Shown piece by piece: positions 1 through 8,136 of a DNA stretch of 15,030 bases. The position numbers were made by a program, and so were the translations under genes. Position 1 is the first letter of the stretch. The number at the start of each line of letters is the position of its first letter. The notes under the pieces are model-generated. The model was not told the origin of the DNA. It saw nothing but the letters and a program-made list of their open reading frames with translations, and searched no databases. The stretch comes from CALGTL01 sp963579135 (GTDB taxonomy: Bacteria > Chloroflexota > Dehalococcoidia > Lucifugimonadales > Australimonadaceae), in assembly GCA_963579135.1 (NCBI GenBank), contig CAUZFB010000051.1:1-15030 (forward strand), in the 5' to 3' direction.

Positions 1-29
1 CAGAGGTCGGCCGCCAATCGCAGCCAACG

Positions 30-1211
30 ATGGCGGAGCTGCTCGATCAATCCACACCTTTGCAGTTCCTGCAAAGGGGGGACGTAGTTGAAGGGCAGGT
101 CATGCGAGTGGATTCCGATGGAATTCTCGTTTCGATTGGCCATAAGTCCGAGGGGGTTGTGCCGCAACGCGAAGCGCGTTCGGTCACGCCCGATTCGGTG
201 GCACGTTACCAGGTAGGTGCGACCGTTCAGGTTTACGTCCTGGACGCATCCCATGTGGACGGCCACGTGCTGTTGTCGATTGACAAAGCCCGCGGCGAGT
301 CGTCGTGGGGAGTCTTGGAGGAGCTTGTCCAAAGCGGCGGCACCGTTCAGGCGAGGATCACGGGTTACAACCGCGGCGGCGCGGTTGTGGACGTTGATGG
401 CCTCCAGGCGTTTATCCCGCTATCCCAGACCATCGTTCCTCCAGGCGCGGATCACGAGGCAGCTCTCGCAGGTCGCGTTGGTGAGGAAATCACCGTAAAG
501 GTTCTTGAAGTCAATCGCCGACGCAATCGCGCGGTGCTTTCGGAGCGCGCAGCGAACCGTGAGCAGCGCGAGGGAGTCAAGGATCGGCTGTTGGACGCCC
601 TTAAGGAAGGCGATACCCGGCATGGGCGCGTTACGGGTGTGTCCGGCTTCGGTGCTTTCGTGGATTTGGGTGGGGCAGATGGATTGATTCATATTTCGGA
701 GCTCTCCTGGACTCCAGTGGCCTCCGTCGAAGATGTGGTTAAGCCGGGTCAAGAGGTGGACGTGTACGTCCTCCGAGTGGATCGCGAGACGCGGCGAATC
801 GCCCTGAGCCTTCGACGGCTGGAGGCGACCCCGTGGGATCGCGCCGTAGGGCAGTTTGTGGTAGGTCAGTTGGTCACGGGTGTGATTACGAAGCTGACCG
901 ACTTCGGCGCCTTCGCTCGCATAGAGGATGCGATTGAAGGCCTGATACATGTATCGGAATTGACGGAGCGACATATCCGTCACCCGAAGGAGGTCGTAGG
1001 GGTTGGCGATTCGATGGCCTTGAAGATCGTCAGCTTGGATCCAGACCGACACCGGCTCGGGTTGAGCCTGAAACAGGCAGAGGCAGACGCAACGCCGACA
1101 GAGTACCGAGACCCTGAACCGGAGCCCGCGTCGTTATTCGCATTCGGGGCATCCGATGAAATAGCAGAGGACAACGTCAAGGAGCCCGCAGGCGACGAAG
1201 ACGAGTCGTAG
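30..1211 (+). CDS. rpsA: 30S ribosomal protein S1, four-S1-domain form
   Basis: Ribosomal protein S1 binds mRNA on the 30S subunit and helps initiation on structured leaders. Four S1 (OB-fold) domains are visible at about residues 15-84, 101-171, 190-261 and 275-347. Domains 3 and 4 carry the typical FGAFV/FGAFA and GLIHISEL/GLIHVSEL motifs, and domain 1 has the SEGVVP motif common at the S1 N-terminus. An acidic low-complexity tail follows (about 348-393). At 393 aa it matches the four-domain S1 of Bacillota, Actinomycetota and Chloroflexota rather than the six-domain proteobacterial protein. The ATG at 30 fits the family's N-terminus, but the frame has no stop back to base 1 and no Shine-Dalgarno sequence precedes the ATG. 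A start further upstream, or fusion to an upstream domain outside the window, cannot be excluded. clpC begins 22 nt after the stop, so the two are probably cotranscribed. Confidence 0.95.
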   Translation: MAELLDQSTPLQFLQRGDVVEGQVMRVDSDGILVSIGHKSEGVVPQREARSVTPDSVARYQVGATVQVYVLDASHVDGHVLLSIDKARGESSWGVLEELVQSGGTVQARITGYNRGGAVVDVDGLQAFIPLSQTIVPPGADHEAALAGRVGEEITVKVLEVNRRRNRAVLSERAANREQREGVKDRLLDALKEGDTRHGRVTGVSGFGAFVDLGGADGLIHISELSWTPVASVEDVVKPGQEVDVYVLRVDRETRRIALSLRRLEATPWDRAVGQFVVGQLVTGVITKLTDFGAFARIEDAIEGLIHVSELTERHIRHPKEVVGVGDSMALKIVSLDPDRHRLGLSLKQAEADATPTEYRDPEPEPASLFAFGASDEIAEDNVKEPAGDEDES

Positions 1212-1233
1212 ATCAAGGACGGAGACCTAGATC

Positions 1234-3702
1234 ATGGCAAGCAGATTTGAAAAGTTCTCAGAGCGTGCCCGCAGAGTGCTGTCGCTAGCGCAGGAAGAGG
1301 CGCAGCGCTTCAATCACAACTACATAGGCACTGAGCATATCCTGCTGGGACTCGTACGCGAGACCGATGGCGTTGCGGCTCGCGTACTGAACAGCCTTGG
1401 CGTGGAGCTATCCAAGGTACGTTCCGCAGTCGAGTTCATCATCGGCAGGGGTGAGCGGCCATCTCCTGGTGACATTGGGCTGACGCCCCGTGCGAAGAAG
1501 GTTATCGAGTTGGCCGTTGACGAAGCTCGCCGCTTGAGCCATCACTACATCGGGACCGAGCACCTTCTTATCGGCATCATGCGTGAAGGTGAGGGCGTTG
1601 CCGCGGGAGTCCTCGAGAGCTTAGGCGTTTCGCTGGACAAGGTGCGGGCCGAGACGACTCGCATCCTGAACCAGAGCGTTTCCCAAGGGCAAGGTCAGCG
1701 CGGCACAAGCACGCGCACACCAACGTTGGATCAGTTGGGCATTGACCTTACGGCCGCGGCCAGATCAGGCAAGCTTGATCCGGTGGTCGGCCGCTCCAAG
1801 GAGATCGCCAGGGTTATCCAGATTCTGAGCCGGCGTACCAAGAACAACCCGGTTCTCATCGGGCAACCAGGCGTTGGCAAGACGGCTATCGTCGAGGCAC
1901 TGGCCCAGAACATCGTCAGTGGCGACGTTCCGGAAAGCCTTGCCAACAAGCGGGTTGTGACACTCGACATGGGTGCGTTGGTCGCGGGCACCAAATACCG
2001 AGGCGAGTTCGAGGAACGCCTGAAAAAAGTTATCGAAGAGATTAAGGCTGCGGGCAACTGCATCTTGTTCATCGATGAGATGCACACCATGGTGGGTGCT
2101 GGCGCTGCGGAGGGAGCGGTTGATGCCGCGAACATCCTCAAGCCTTCGCTGGCACGTGGTGAGTTGCAGACCATTGGCGCGACGACCACCGATGACTACC
2201 GCAAGTACGTCGAGCGCGACCCTGCGTTGGAGCGCCGGTTCCAGCCGGTCAACGTTGAGGAGCCTTCCACTGAAGAGACGGTGGAGATCCTCCGCGGGAT
2301 CAAAGTTAAGTTTGAAGAGCACCACGGTGTGATTATCGAAGATGAGGCCCTTGTGGCAGCGTCGACGTTGGCCTCGCGGTTCATCGCTGACCGTTTCCTG
2401 CCTGACAAGGCGATTGATCTGATGGATGAGGCAGGCTCTCGCGTGCGGATCCGGACAAGCAGTACCCCGTTGTCGGTGAAGGAATCGCAGAAAGTGCTGG
2501 AGACTGTGCGTCGCGAGAAGGATGAGGCTATCGCTCAGCAGCAGTATGAGTATGCGGCTGAGTTGCGCGACCGTGAGTTGAAGCTCGCGGACAAGCTGCA
2601 GCAGATCCAGAGTGAGTGGCAGGGGAATTCGTCAGACGAACAACCTGTGGTCAACGCCGAAGAAATTGCTGAAGTGGTCAGCATGTGGACCGGCATCCCC
2701 GTCACGCGAATGGCAGTGGAGGAGACCGAGCGCTTACTGCACATGGAAGACCACATCCACCGCAGGATCATCGGTCAGGACGAGGCGATCACTAGCATCT
2801 CTAAGGCTGTACGCCGGGCGCGCGCTGGGTTGAAGGACCCGCGCAGGCCCATCGGTAGCTTCCTGTTTCTGGGCCCCACAGGAGTTGGAAAGACCGAGTT
2901 GGTGAGGGCGTTGTCCGAGTTCATGTTCGGCGCGGACGACGCAATGATCCGGTTGGACATGTCGGAATTCATGGAGCGCCACACGGTTGCCCGATTGGTC
3001 GGTGCACCTCCAGGCTACGTTGGCTACGATGAAGGCGGTCAGTTGACCGACGCCATTCGCCGCAGGAGCTACAGCTGCATCCTGTTCGACGAGATCGAAA
3101 AGGCTCACCCCGATGTGTTCAACATCCTGCTGCAGATCTTTGACGACGGTCATCTGACCGATGCCAAGGGCCGCAAGGTGGACTTCCGCAACACGATTAT
3201 CGTGATGACGTCCAACATCGGGTCGGACCTCATCAAGCGTGACACGTCCATTGGATTCTCGCATTCGATGACGAATGAGCAGGAGGCGTCGGACATCTAC
3301 GCGAAGATGAAGGGTAAGGTGGAGGAAGAGGTAAAGCGCTTCTTCCGCCCCGAATTCCTCAACCGCATCGATGGCCAATTAGTTTTCCATGCGCTATCGA
3401 GGGAGCACATCGTCAGTATCGTTGACCTGATGCTCAACGAGGTGCGCAAGCCGATGCTGGAGAAAGGCCTCAGCCTCGAAGTAACCGAGGCGGCCAAGGC
3501 ATGGCTCGGAGAGAAGGGCTACGACCCGACGTTCGGCGCACGCCCACTGCGCAGGGTCATCGAGAAGAACATTGAAGACTCGCTGTCCGATGCCGTCCTG
3601 AGCGGCACGTACAAGCCGGGTGACACGGTTATGGTCGATGTCAACACCGACGATGATGAGTTGAGTATCGGTCCCGTGATTGAGGTCACGAGCACGCAGT
3701 AG
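1234..3702 (+). CDS. clpC: ATP-dependent Clp protease ATPase subunit ClpC
   Basis: This is a Hsp100 AAA+ unfoldase that feeds substrates to ClpP in the cytoplasm. Of its 822 aa, two Clp_N repeats occupy about 1-145. AAA domain D1 has Walker A GQPGVGKT (210-217) and Walker B ILFIDE (277-282). A middle region with a UVR-like coiled coil spans about 423-458. Domain D2 has Walker A GPTGVGKT (547-554), Walker B CILFDE (615-620) and the RPEFLNRID segment near 705-713. An IGF tripeptide at 673-675 sits where the ClpP-docking loop lies, so it should dock ClpP; this and the UVR segment separate ClpC from ClpB. All catalytic motifs are intact and the length is normal. The start is supported by GGAG 9 nt upstream (1221-1224). 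No ctsR, mcsA or mcsB gene precedes it; rpsA does, which suggests constitutive rather than CtsR-controlled expression. A strong terminator follows the stop. Confidence 0.97.
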   Translation: MASRFEKFSERARRVLSLAQEEAQRFNHNYIGTEHILLGLVRETDGVAARVLNSLGVELSKVRSAVEFIIGRGERPSPGDIGLTPRAKKVIELAVDEARRLSHHYIGTEHLLIGIMREGEGVAAGVLESLGVSLDKVRAETTRILNQSVSQGQGQRGTSTRTPTLDQLGIDLTAAARSGKLDPVVGRSKEIARVIQILSRRTKNNPVLIGQPGVGKTAIVEALAQNIVSGDVPESLANKRVVTLDMGALVAGTKYRGEFEERLKKVIEEIKAAGNCILFIDEMHTMVGAGAAEGAVDAANILKPSLARGELQTIGATTTDDYRKYVERDPALERRFQPVNVEEPSTEETVEILRGIKVKFEEHHGVIIEDEALVAASTLASRFIADRFLPDKAIDLMDEAGSRVRIRTSSTPLSVKESQKVLETVRREKDEAIAQQQYEYAAELRDRELKLADKLQQIQSEWQGNSSDEQPVVNAEEIAEVVSMWTGIPVTRMAVEETERLLHMEDHIHRRIIGQDEAITSISKAVRRARAGLKDPRRPIGSFLFLGPTGVGKTELVRALSEFMFGADDAMIRLDMSEFMERHTVARLVGAPPGYVGYDEGGQLTDAIRRRSYSCILFDEIEKAHPDVFNILLQIFDDGHLTDAKGRKVDFRNTIIVMTSNIGSDLIKRDTSIGFSHSMTNEQEASDIYAKMKGKVEEEVKRFFRPEFLNRIDGQLVFHALSREHIVSIVDLMLNEVRKPMLEKGLSLEVTEAAKAWLGEKGYDPTFGARPLRRVIEKNIEDSLSDAVLSGTYKPGDTVMVDVNTDDDELSIGPVIEVTSTQ

Positions 3703-3719
3703 GCGACGCTAGGATAAAT

Positions 3720-3756
3720 AAAAAGAGGGGGGAGCATCTGCTTCCCCCTCTTTTTT
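3720..3756 (+). terminator. Strong intrinsic terminator after clpC
   Basis: A 16-bp stem (3720-3735 with 3740-3755) contains a single G-U pair and is closed by the four-base loop ATCT. The 3' arm ends in a run of six T. The 5' arm begins with five A, so on the opposite strand the hairpin also ends in T and could stop transcription from the right. It lies 18 nt after the clpC stop and should end the rpsA-clpC transcript before radA. Confidence 0.95.
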
Positions 3757-3774
3757 GTTCGGGGATTGCCGGGT

Positions 3775-3845
3775 GAGCTCGGTGCTCGCCCTCGGACCTC
3801 TTGGACTTTGTCTGGTAGGACTGAAGGGAGCTCGGAGCTCCGGGG
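3775..3845 (+). repeat. Dispersed intergenic repeat, copy 1 (partial)
   Basis: This segment aligns with 14840-14908 from a GAnnTCGGTGCTCG core to a CTCCGGGG end. The first 30 positions match at 25, and a 2-nt gap is needed further on. It lacks the leading CTCGTTGGAG part found in the other two copies; the clpC terminator lies just upstream. No open frame or terminal inverted repeat was seen, so its origin is unknown. It sits between the clpC terminator and radA. Confidence 0.7.
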
Positions 3846-3877
3846 ATTGGGGACTGCGCAAGCAGCGATAGTGGGTT

Positions 3878-3887
3878 GGGGGGGGGG
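3878..3887 (+). repeat. Run of ten G upstream of radA
   Basis: Ten consecutive G lie 73 nt before the chosen radA start. The hexamer TATGCT (3888-3893), a weak -10 candidate, follows immediately, so the run would fall inside the spacer of such a promoter. No good -35 hexamer is visible. Runs this long can slip in replication and are also prone to sequencing or assembly error. Confidence 0.85.
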
Positions 3888-3960
3888 TATGCTCACGATG
3901 AGGCTTGGGTGGGGTAGAGCGGACGTTTGCCTCTTGCATGGGACCTGACGATGATTGAGC

Positions 3961-5397
3961 ATGCGGGGCATGTCACCAACGCAAAAAGCATCCAGGCCAA
4001 AGATCACGTTCCTCTGCCAGGACTGCGGGCATACCAGCCCGAAGTGGGACGGACGTTGCCCCGGTTGTGGGGCGTGGAACACGTACGTTGAGTTCAGCGA
4101 ATCCAAGCGGCCGGCGGTGGCTGCTGCGGCTGCTGCCAGACGCGTGGGTGGGCTTGCGCTTGCGCCTCCGGTGACGGCAACGCCTCTGGCTGCGCAGCCG
4201 GGCGGCGATGAGTTGCGTGTTCGGCTGGGCATGCCGGAGTTGGATCGTTTGTTGGGCGGTGGGATCGTGGTGGGGTCAGTGATGCTGTTGGCAGGTGACC
4301 CTGGCATCGGTAAGTCGACGCTGTTGCTTCAAGCTGCCGAGAAGATTGCGAGCGCCGGCGAGAGGGTTTTGTACGTTTCTGGCGAGGAATCGGGCGCACA
4401 GGTGCGCATGCGGGCTTCCCGCATCGGCGCGGAGGCTCCAGGTCTGCTGTTCGCGGGCGAGACGAACGTGGAAAGTGTGGTCGCGCTGCTTGAGAGGGAG
4501 CGCCCCCAGCTGGTGATCATCGATTCCATCCAGACGCTTTACCTGGAGAGCACACCGTCGGGAGCGGGCAGCGTGGCCCAGGTCCGCGACTGCGCGCAGG
4601 CGTTGCTCGGATGGGCCAAGGCGAGCGGCGTGCCGTTGTTCCTTGCGGGCCATGTGACCAAGGATGGCAATATCGCCGGGCCGCGCGTGCTGGAGCACAT
4701 GGTGGACGTAGTGCTGTACATGGACGGCGACGAGATGGGCAGCTATCGGATACTGCGCTGCACGAAGAACCGCTTCGGTTCTACCAATGACATTGCGCTG
4801 CTGGAGATGCGTGGTGATGGCTTGGCTGAGGTCAGCGACCCTTCAGCCGCTCTCATCGCGGAGCGTCAGCGAGCAGTGCCTGGCTCGGCGGTTATCGTGA
4901 CGTTGGAGGGTACCCGGCCGCTGCTGTCGGAGGTGCAGGCGCTGACCAATATGTCAGCGTTCTCGCCCCCGCGACGCACGGCAAACGGCGTGGACTTCAA
5001 TCGCATGGCGATGCTCTCTGCGGTGCTGACCCGGCGGTCCAAGCTTAGCCTGGGCAACCAGGACATCATGGTCAACGTGCCCGGTGGTCTGAAGGTCAAT
5101 GAGCCTGCCGCTGATCTGGGCCTCGCCCTTGCGATGGCTTCTAGCTACCTCGACGTGCCGTTGGATCCAGATACGGTGTTCCTCGGCGAGGTAGGACTGA
5201 ACGGTGAGATTAGGCGCATCCCGCAGGTCGAGCGACGGTTGGCAGAGGCTGTGCGGCACGGGTTCAAGACGGCGGTCGTGCCCGAGAACAGCGCTAGCCA
5301 ACTCAGCGAGGGGCCGGGCTTACGGGTCGTGGCGGTCGATAGCCTGCGCCAGGCGATGGCGGAGTGTGGCCTAGGGCGCCTGGCAGGGGAATCCTAG
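3961..5397 (+). CDS. radA: DNA repair protein RadA
   Basis: RadA (Sms) is a RecA-like ATPase that drives branch migration and helps resolve recombination intermediates. Counted from the ATG at 3961 (478 aa), a zinc finger has Cys19, Cys22, Cys33 and Cys36. The ATPase core has Walker A GDPGIGKS (112-119) and Walker B LVIIDS (184-189), followed by the RadA-specific KNRFG motif (269-273). The last third is the Lon-protease-like domain, with GEVGLNGEIRRIPQVE typical of the family. The zinc finger lies close to the N-terminus as usual. Three in-frame starts are possible: TTG 3955, ATG 3961 and ATG 3970. None has a clear Shine-Dalgarno sequence, so the exact start is open. radA often follows clpC in Gram-positive-type genomes. 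Here a terminator and about 200 nt separate them and disA is absent. Confidence 0.96.
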   Translation: MRGMSPTQKASRPKITFLCQDCGHTSPKWDGRCPGCGAWNTYVEFSESKRPAVAAAAAARRVGGLALAPPVTATPLAAQPGGDELRVRLGMPELDRLLGGGIVVGSVMLLAGDPGIGKSTLLLQAAEKIASAGERVLYVSGEESGAQVRMRASRIGAEAPGLLFAGETNVESVVALLERERPQLVIIDSIQTLYLESTPSGAGSVAQVRDCAQALLGWAKASGVPLFLAGHVTKDGNIAGPRVLEHMVDVVLYMDGDEMGSYRILRCTKNRFGSTNDIALLEMRGDGLAEVSDPSAALIAERQRAVPGSAVIVTLEGTRPLLSEVQALTNMSAFSPPRRTANGVDFNRMAMLSAVLTRRSKLSLGNQDIMVNVPGGLKVNEPAADLGLALAMASSYLDVPLDPDTVFLGEVGLNGEIRRIPQVERRLAEAVRHGFKTAVVPENSASQLSEGPGLRVVAVDSLRQAMAECGLGRLAGES

Positions 5398-5666
5398 GGC
5401 TGGCCAGGCGATAGCTCAGCGGCCCTGGCTGCTTACGGATCGAATCGTGATTATGGCCACTCACCTAGGCTCATATCGTTGCTTGCGCTGGGCTGACGAG
5501 GCCGAACGTCACCAGCAGCGGCCGGGGGCCAAGTCCTTTCCCTGTGCTACCGAGTCGGCCCCGACTGGCTGGGGAGCAAGGAGCGCCATTCTTGAGCTGG
5601 ATAGGGCGGGGCCGCCCGTCAATGTGAGGTACCCCAGACGTGGGTGCAACCCAGGCCGCAGGGGAG
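5398..5666. other. Gene-free convergent gap rich in short hairpins
   Basis: This 269-nt gap lies between the 3' ends of radA and the MFS gene. No ORF with family resemblance or tRNA was found. Short perfect inverted repeats are clustered here: AGTCGG/CCGACT (5553-5566), GGGCGG/CCGCCC (5604-5617), CCCA/TGGG (5633-5644) and CGCAGG/CCTGCG (5657-5678, spanning the MFS stop codon). None is followed by a T run on either strand. It is unusually long for a gap between converging genes. Confidence 0.4.
5402..5430 (+). other. Stem-loop just after radA, possible weak terminator
   Basis: GCCAGG (5403-5408) pairs perfectly with CCTGGC (5424-5429), extended by a G-U pair at 5402/5430, with a 15-nt loop. 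It starts 5 nt after the radA stop codon. No T run follows, so it does not meet the criteria for an intrinsic terminator; it could be an RNA 3'-end stabiliser or chance pairing in GC-rich DNA. Confidence 0.3.
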
Positions 5667-7106
5667 CTATAGCCTGCGCAGCTGTGGATCGTCGCCTCGA
5701 GTGAATGCTAGTAGGGCAGCGATTCCAGCGATTGCTCCGAAGACTCTTAGTGTGACTGCGATGCCGTGGACCACTAGCTCACGTTGTTCGAGACCAAGGT
5801 TGCCGCCTTCCGCCGATCCAACTGACCAGCCAGAGTTGGCGACGAAAATCGCCTCTGCTGTGGCGATTCCTGTGATGAGACCGATATTGCGAAGTGTGGG
5901 TATCAGACCCGATACCGTGCCTATCCTGTCGGGCGGGGCGGCGCCCATGAGCGCGCTCTGGTTGGGCGGGCCGAACAGTGAACTACCGAGGGATGATAGC
6001 GCCAGGATTCCGAGAATCGTGGCCAACGGTGCGTCGACGGACAGCGTCGACATAACCAAGAAGGCGGTGGCCATCGTTCCTAGCCCTAGGGGTGTCAGAA
6101 GACGTGGGCCGAACCTGTCCGAAAGGCGCCCAGTGATAGGCGCCAGGATAATCATGACTGCGGGCGCCGCCAAGAGCACTAGGCCCGCCCTCGCCGGCGA
6201 TAGCGATTTGCCGAAGATCAGGTAGAACGGCATCAAGAACGACAGCGCCATGGTGGACATCGTCAGCGCCACCATCAGCCCGCTGCCTATGGCGAATGCG
6301 CGTCGCGTGAAGAGGCGTAGGTCGATCACCGGGCTAGGTGAGCGCAACGACATGATGACGAAAGTGACGGCTAGCAGGACGCTCGCGCCGAAGAATCCGA
6401 TGAAGGAGAGGGACTCGAAGCCCTGGCTGGACCCACGGTTCACGCCGACGGCGAAGGTGATTGCGGCGAAGAATAGAGTGATGGATCCGGGGATGTCGAA
6501 ACGACCTTCAGGCTTGTTTTCCCGAGCATGGTCCTTCTCTAGGAGAATCCAGGCGAGAGCAAAGGCTGCGAGCGCGAATGGGACGCGAATCAGAAATATC
6601 CAGTGCCAACTCAGCGTGCCCAACATCAAGCCCCCAAGGGCAGGGCCGACCATCATTCCGACCCCGGCCGAAGACATGAGGATCCCGAAGGCTTTGCCCC
6701 GTTCTTTACGTGGGAATGCTGTTGCAACGAGGGCAGACGCGAGTGCGTTGCTTGTGGCGGCACCCGCGGCCTGTACGGTGCGTGCGGCGATCAACCATCC
6801 GATGCCAGGTGCGAGGCCTGAGAGCAGCATGCCTATGGAGTAGACGAGCATCCCTCCGACGAACACACGGCGTACGCCGAATAGGTCGCCGAACCTGCCT
6901 GCAGGCAAGACGAGGCCGAGCGAGACGAGCTGGAACGCGAGGGTCACCCACACGACGTTGGAGGTGCTCGTCGAGAAGACTTTGGTGAGAGTGGGCTGCG
7001 CGATCAGGACGATGCTGAAATCGGAGGTACCGAGTATCGTGCTGGTGGCCGCGATGCCCAGCGCGATCCATTTGTAATTCGGTCGCTGAGTAGTCGTTTC
7101 GCGCAT
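5667..7106 (-). CDS. MFS transporter, DHA2 (EmrB/QacA-like) drug exporter family
   Basis: This is a predicted proton-driven exporter in the cytoplasmic membrane. The 479-aa protein is almost entirely hydrophobic helices, and the pattern fits the 14-helix DHA2 family. A charged central loop (about 188-207) separates the N half from two extra helices. Motif A (GRFGDLFGVRR, 70-80) follows helix 2. Motif C, diagnostic of antiporters, is seen as GVGMMVGPALGG (148-159) in helix 5. The first helix carries SDFSIVLIAQP (28-38), in place of the usual LDxTIVNVALP. The segment WHWIFLIRVP has Arg174 where Asn is common. The substrate cannot be read from the sequence. It is transcribed divergently from lipA, with no local TetR or MarR regulator gene. 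The ATG at 7106 is the only good start; no strong Shine-Dalgarno sequence precedes it. Confidence 0.9.
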   Translation of the reverse strand: MRETTTQRPNYKWIALGIAATSTILGTSDFSIVLIAQPTLTKVFSTSTSNVVWVTLAFQLVSLGLVLPAGRFGDLFGVRRVFVGGMLVYSIGMLLSGLAPGIGWLIAARTVQAAGAATSNALASALVATAFPRKERGKAFGILMSSAGVGMMVGPALGGLMLGTLSWHWIFLIRVPFALAAFALAWILLEKDHARENKPEGRFDIPGSITLFFAAITFAVGVNRGSSQGFESLSFIGFFGASVLLAVTFVIMSLRSPSPVIDLRLFTRRAFAIGSGLMVALTMSTMALSFLMPFYLIFGKSLSPARAGLVLLAAPAVMIILAPITGRLSDRFGPRLLTPLGLGTMATAFLVMSTLSVDAPLATILGILALSSLGSSLFGPPNQSALMGAAPPDRIGTVSGLIPTLRNIGLITGIATAEAIFVANSGWSVGSAEGGNLGLEQRELVVHGIAVTLRVFGAIAGIAALLAFTRGDDPQLRRL

Positions 7107-7147
7107 GATTTCGGATGGGCCTTGGCAACGTGGATAGGGCGCCGCGA

Positions 7148-7156
7148 TGGTAACAT
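7148..7156 (+). promoter_or_regulatory. Candidate extended -10 promoter for lipA
   Basis: TG-G-TAACAT is an extended -10 type element. It would start transcription near 7163 and give a lipA leader of about 53 nt. No convincing -35 hexamer is seen at normal spacing, which extended -10 promoters tolerate. It lies in the divergent MFS-lipA intergenic region. Confidence 0.3.
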
Positions 7157-7163
7157 TTGGCTT

Positions 7164-7197
7164 GGGCCGCGAAGGCCCCTACAGGCCCCGATGGCCT
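7164..7197 (+). promoter_or_regulatory. Tandem GGCC stem-loops in the lipA leader
   Basis: Two perfect 5-bp hairpins lie side by side. GGGCC/GGCCC (7164-7168 with 7174-7178) has loop GCGAA, and AGGCC/GGCCT (7183-7187 with 7193-7197) has loop CCGAT. The arms are similar enough to pair in alternative ways. The lipA ribosome-binding site begins 3 nt after the second hairpin. Whether this regulates translation is unknown. Confidence 0.35.
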
Positions 7198-7215
7198 ACG
7201 AGGTGACGCGACCCT

Positions 7216-8103
7216 ATGACATCCGAACCGCTACCGGTACGACGATTACCCGATTGGCTGAAGGTGCGCATGCCTGGTAGCCCGGGTTTCTTGGATCTGC
7301 GCCAGAAGCTGCGGACGGCCGAGCTTCATACGGTTTGCGAAGAGGCGCATTGCCCCAACATCGGCGAATGCTGGGACAGAAAAAGTGCCACTTTCATGAT
7401 CCTAGGTGAAGTGTGCACTCGTGCATGCCGCTACTGTGCGGTCATCAGTGGGAAGCCTGCAGGTCTTGACCTCGAAGAACCCGGAAGGCTCGGGCGCACC
7501 GTCGGACAGCTGGGCCTGCGCTACTGCGTCATCACGTCGGTCGACCGCGACGACCTGGCCGACGGTGGTGCGTGGGTGTTCGCGGAGAGCATCCGCCAGA
7601 TCCACGAGCGCCTACCAAGTTGCGAGGTGGAGGTGCTGATCCCCGACTTCCGGGGGCATTGGGAGGACCTTCGCACGGTGTTGGATGCGCGTCCGGCCGT
7701 GCTCAACCACAACATCGAGACCGTACGTCGCGTGTTCAAGGCGGTACGGGCGAAGGGCGACTACGACTTGTCGCTTGAGTTGCTGAGGGTTTCTAAGGAA
7801 TCGCACCCGGACATCCCGACGAAGAGCGGGATTATGGTGGGGCTCGGCGAAACGCGTGAGGAGCTGTCGCGGACGATGGCCGATCTGCGCGCGGTGGATG
7901 TGGACCTGCTGACGGTCGGTCAATACTTGCGCCCGAGCAACGGGCACGTGGAGATGGAGCGTTTCTACCATCCGCGAGAGTTCAAGGAGATCGAGGAGGA
8001 AGGAATGGCGTTGGGCTTCAAATATGTTGCTTCTGGCCCACTGGTCCGTTCCTCGTATCACGCTGAAGATCAGCTCGACGCTGCGCGCGGCGTGCTGCCT
8101 TAG
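7216..8103 (+). CDS. lipA: Lipoyl synthase
   Basis: LipA is a radical SAM enzyme that inserts two sulfur atoms into octanoyl groups on lipoyl domains (2-oxoacid dehydrogenase E2 proteins, glycine cleavage H protein). The 295-aa protein has both iron-sulfur sites. The auxiliary cluster uses Cys41, Cys46 and Cys52 in CEEAHCPNIGEC, and the radical SAM cluster uses Cys67, Cys71 and Cys74 in CTRACRYC. The C-terminal RSS motif (278-280, in RSSYHAED) supplies the serine ligand of the auxiliary cluster. Length and motif spacing are normal. The start is supported by GAGGTGA (7200-7206), 9 nt before the ATG. No lipB, lplA or gcvH lies nearby, so the octanoyl donor enzyme must be encoded elsewhere. The small HbpS/GlcG-like gene starts 33 nt downstream and may be cotranscribed. 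Confidence 0.97.
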   Translation: MTSEPLPVRRLPDWLKVRMPGSPGFLDLRQKLRTAELHTVCEEAHCPNIGECWDRKSATFMILGEVCTRACRYCAVISGKPAGLDLEEPGRLGRTVGQLGLRYCVITSVDRDDLADGGAWVFAESIRQIHERLPSCEVEVLIPDFRGHWEDLRTVLDARPAVLNHNIETVRRVFKAVRAKGDYDLSLELLRVSKESHPDIPTKSGIMVGLGETREELSRTMADLRAVDVDLLTVGQYLRPSNGHVEMERFYHPREFKEIEEEGMALGFKYVASGPLVRSSYHAEDQLDAARGVLP

Positions 8104-8136
8104 GCGTTCGGCAATCAATCATTGGAGAAGATGAAC

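Noticed and set aside
5407..5450. tRNA-like start (GGCGATAGCTCAGC) after radA
   Set aside because: The D-loop-like text has no matching anticodon arm, TpsiC arm or acceptor stem at tRNA distances.
5644..6843. Long plus-strand ORFs opposite the MFS gene
   Set aside because: They are antisense shadows of a clear 14-helix transporter gene and have no recognisable domains.
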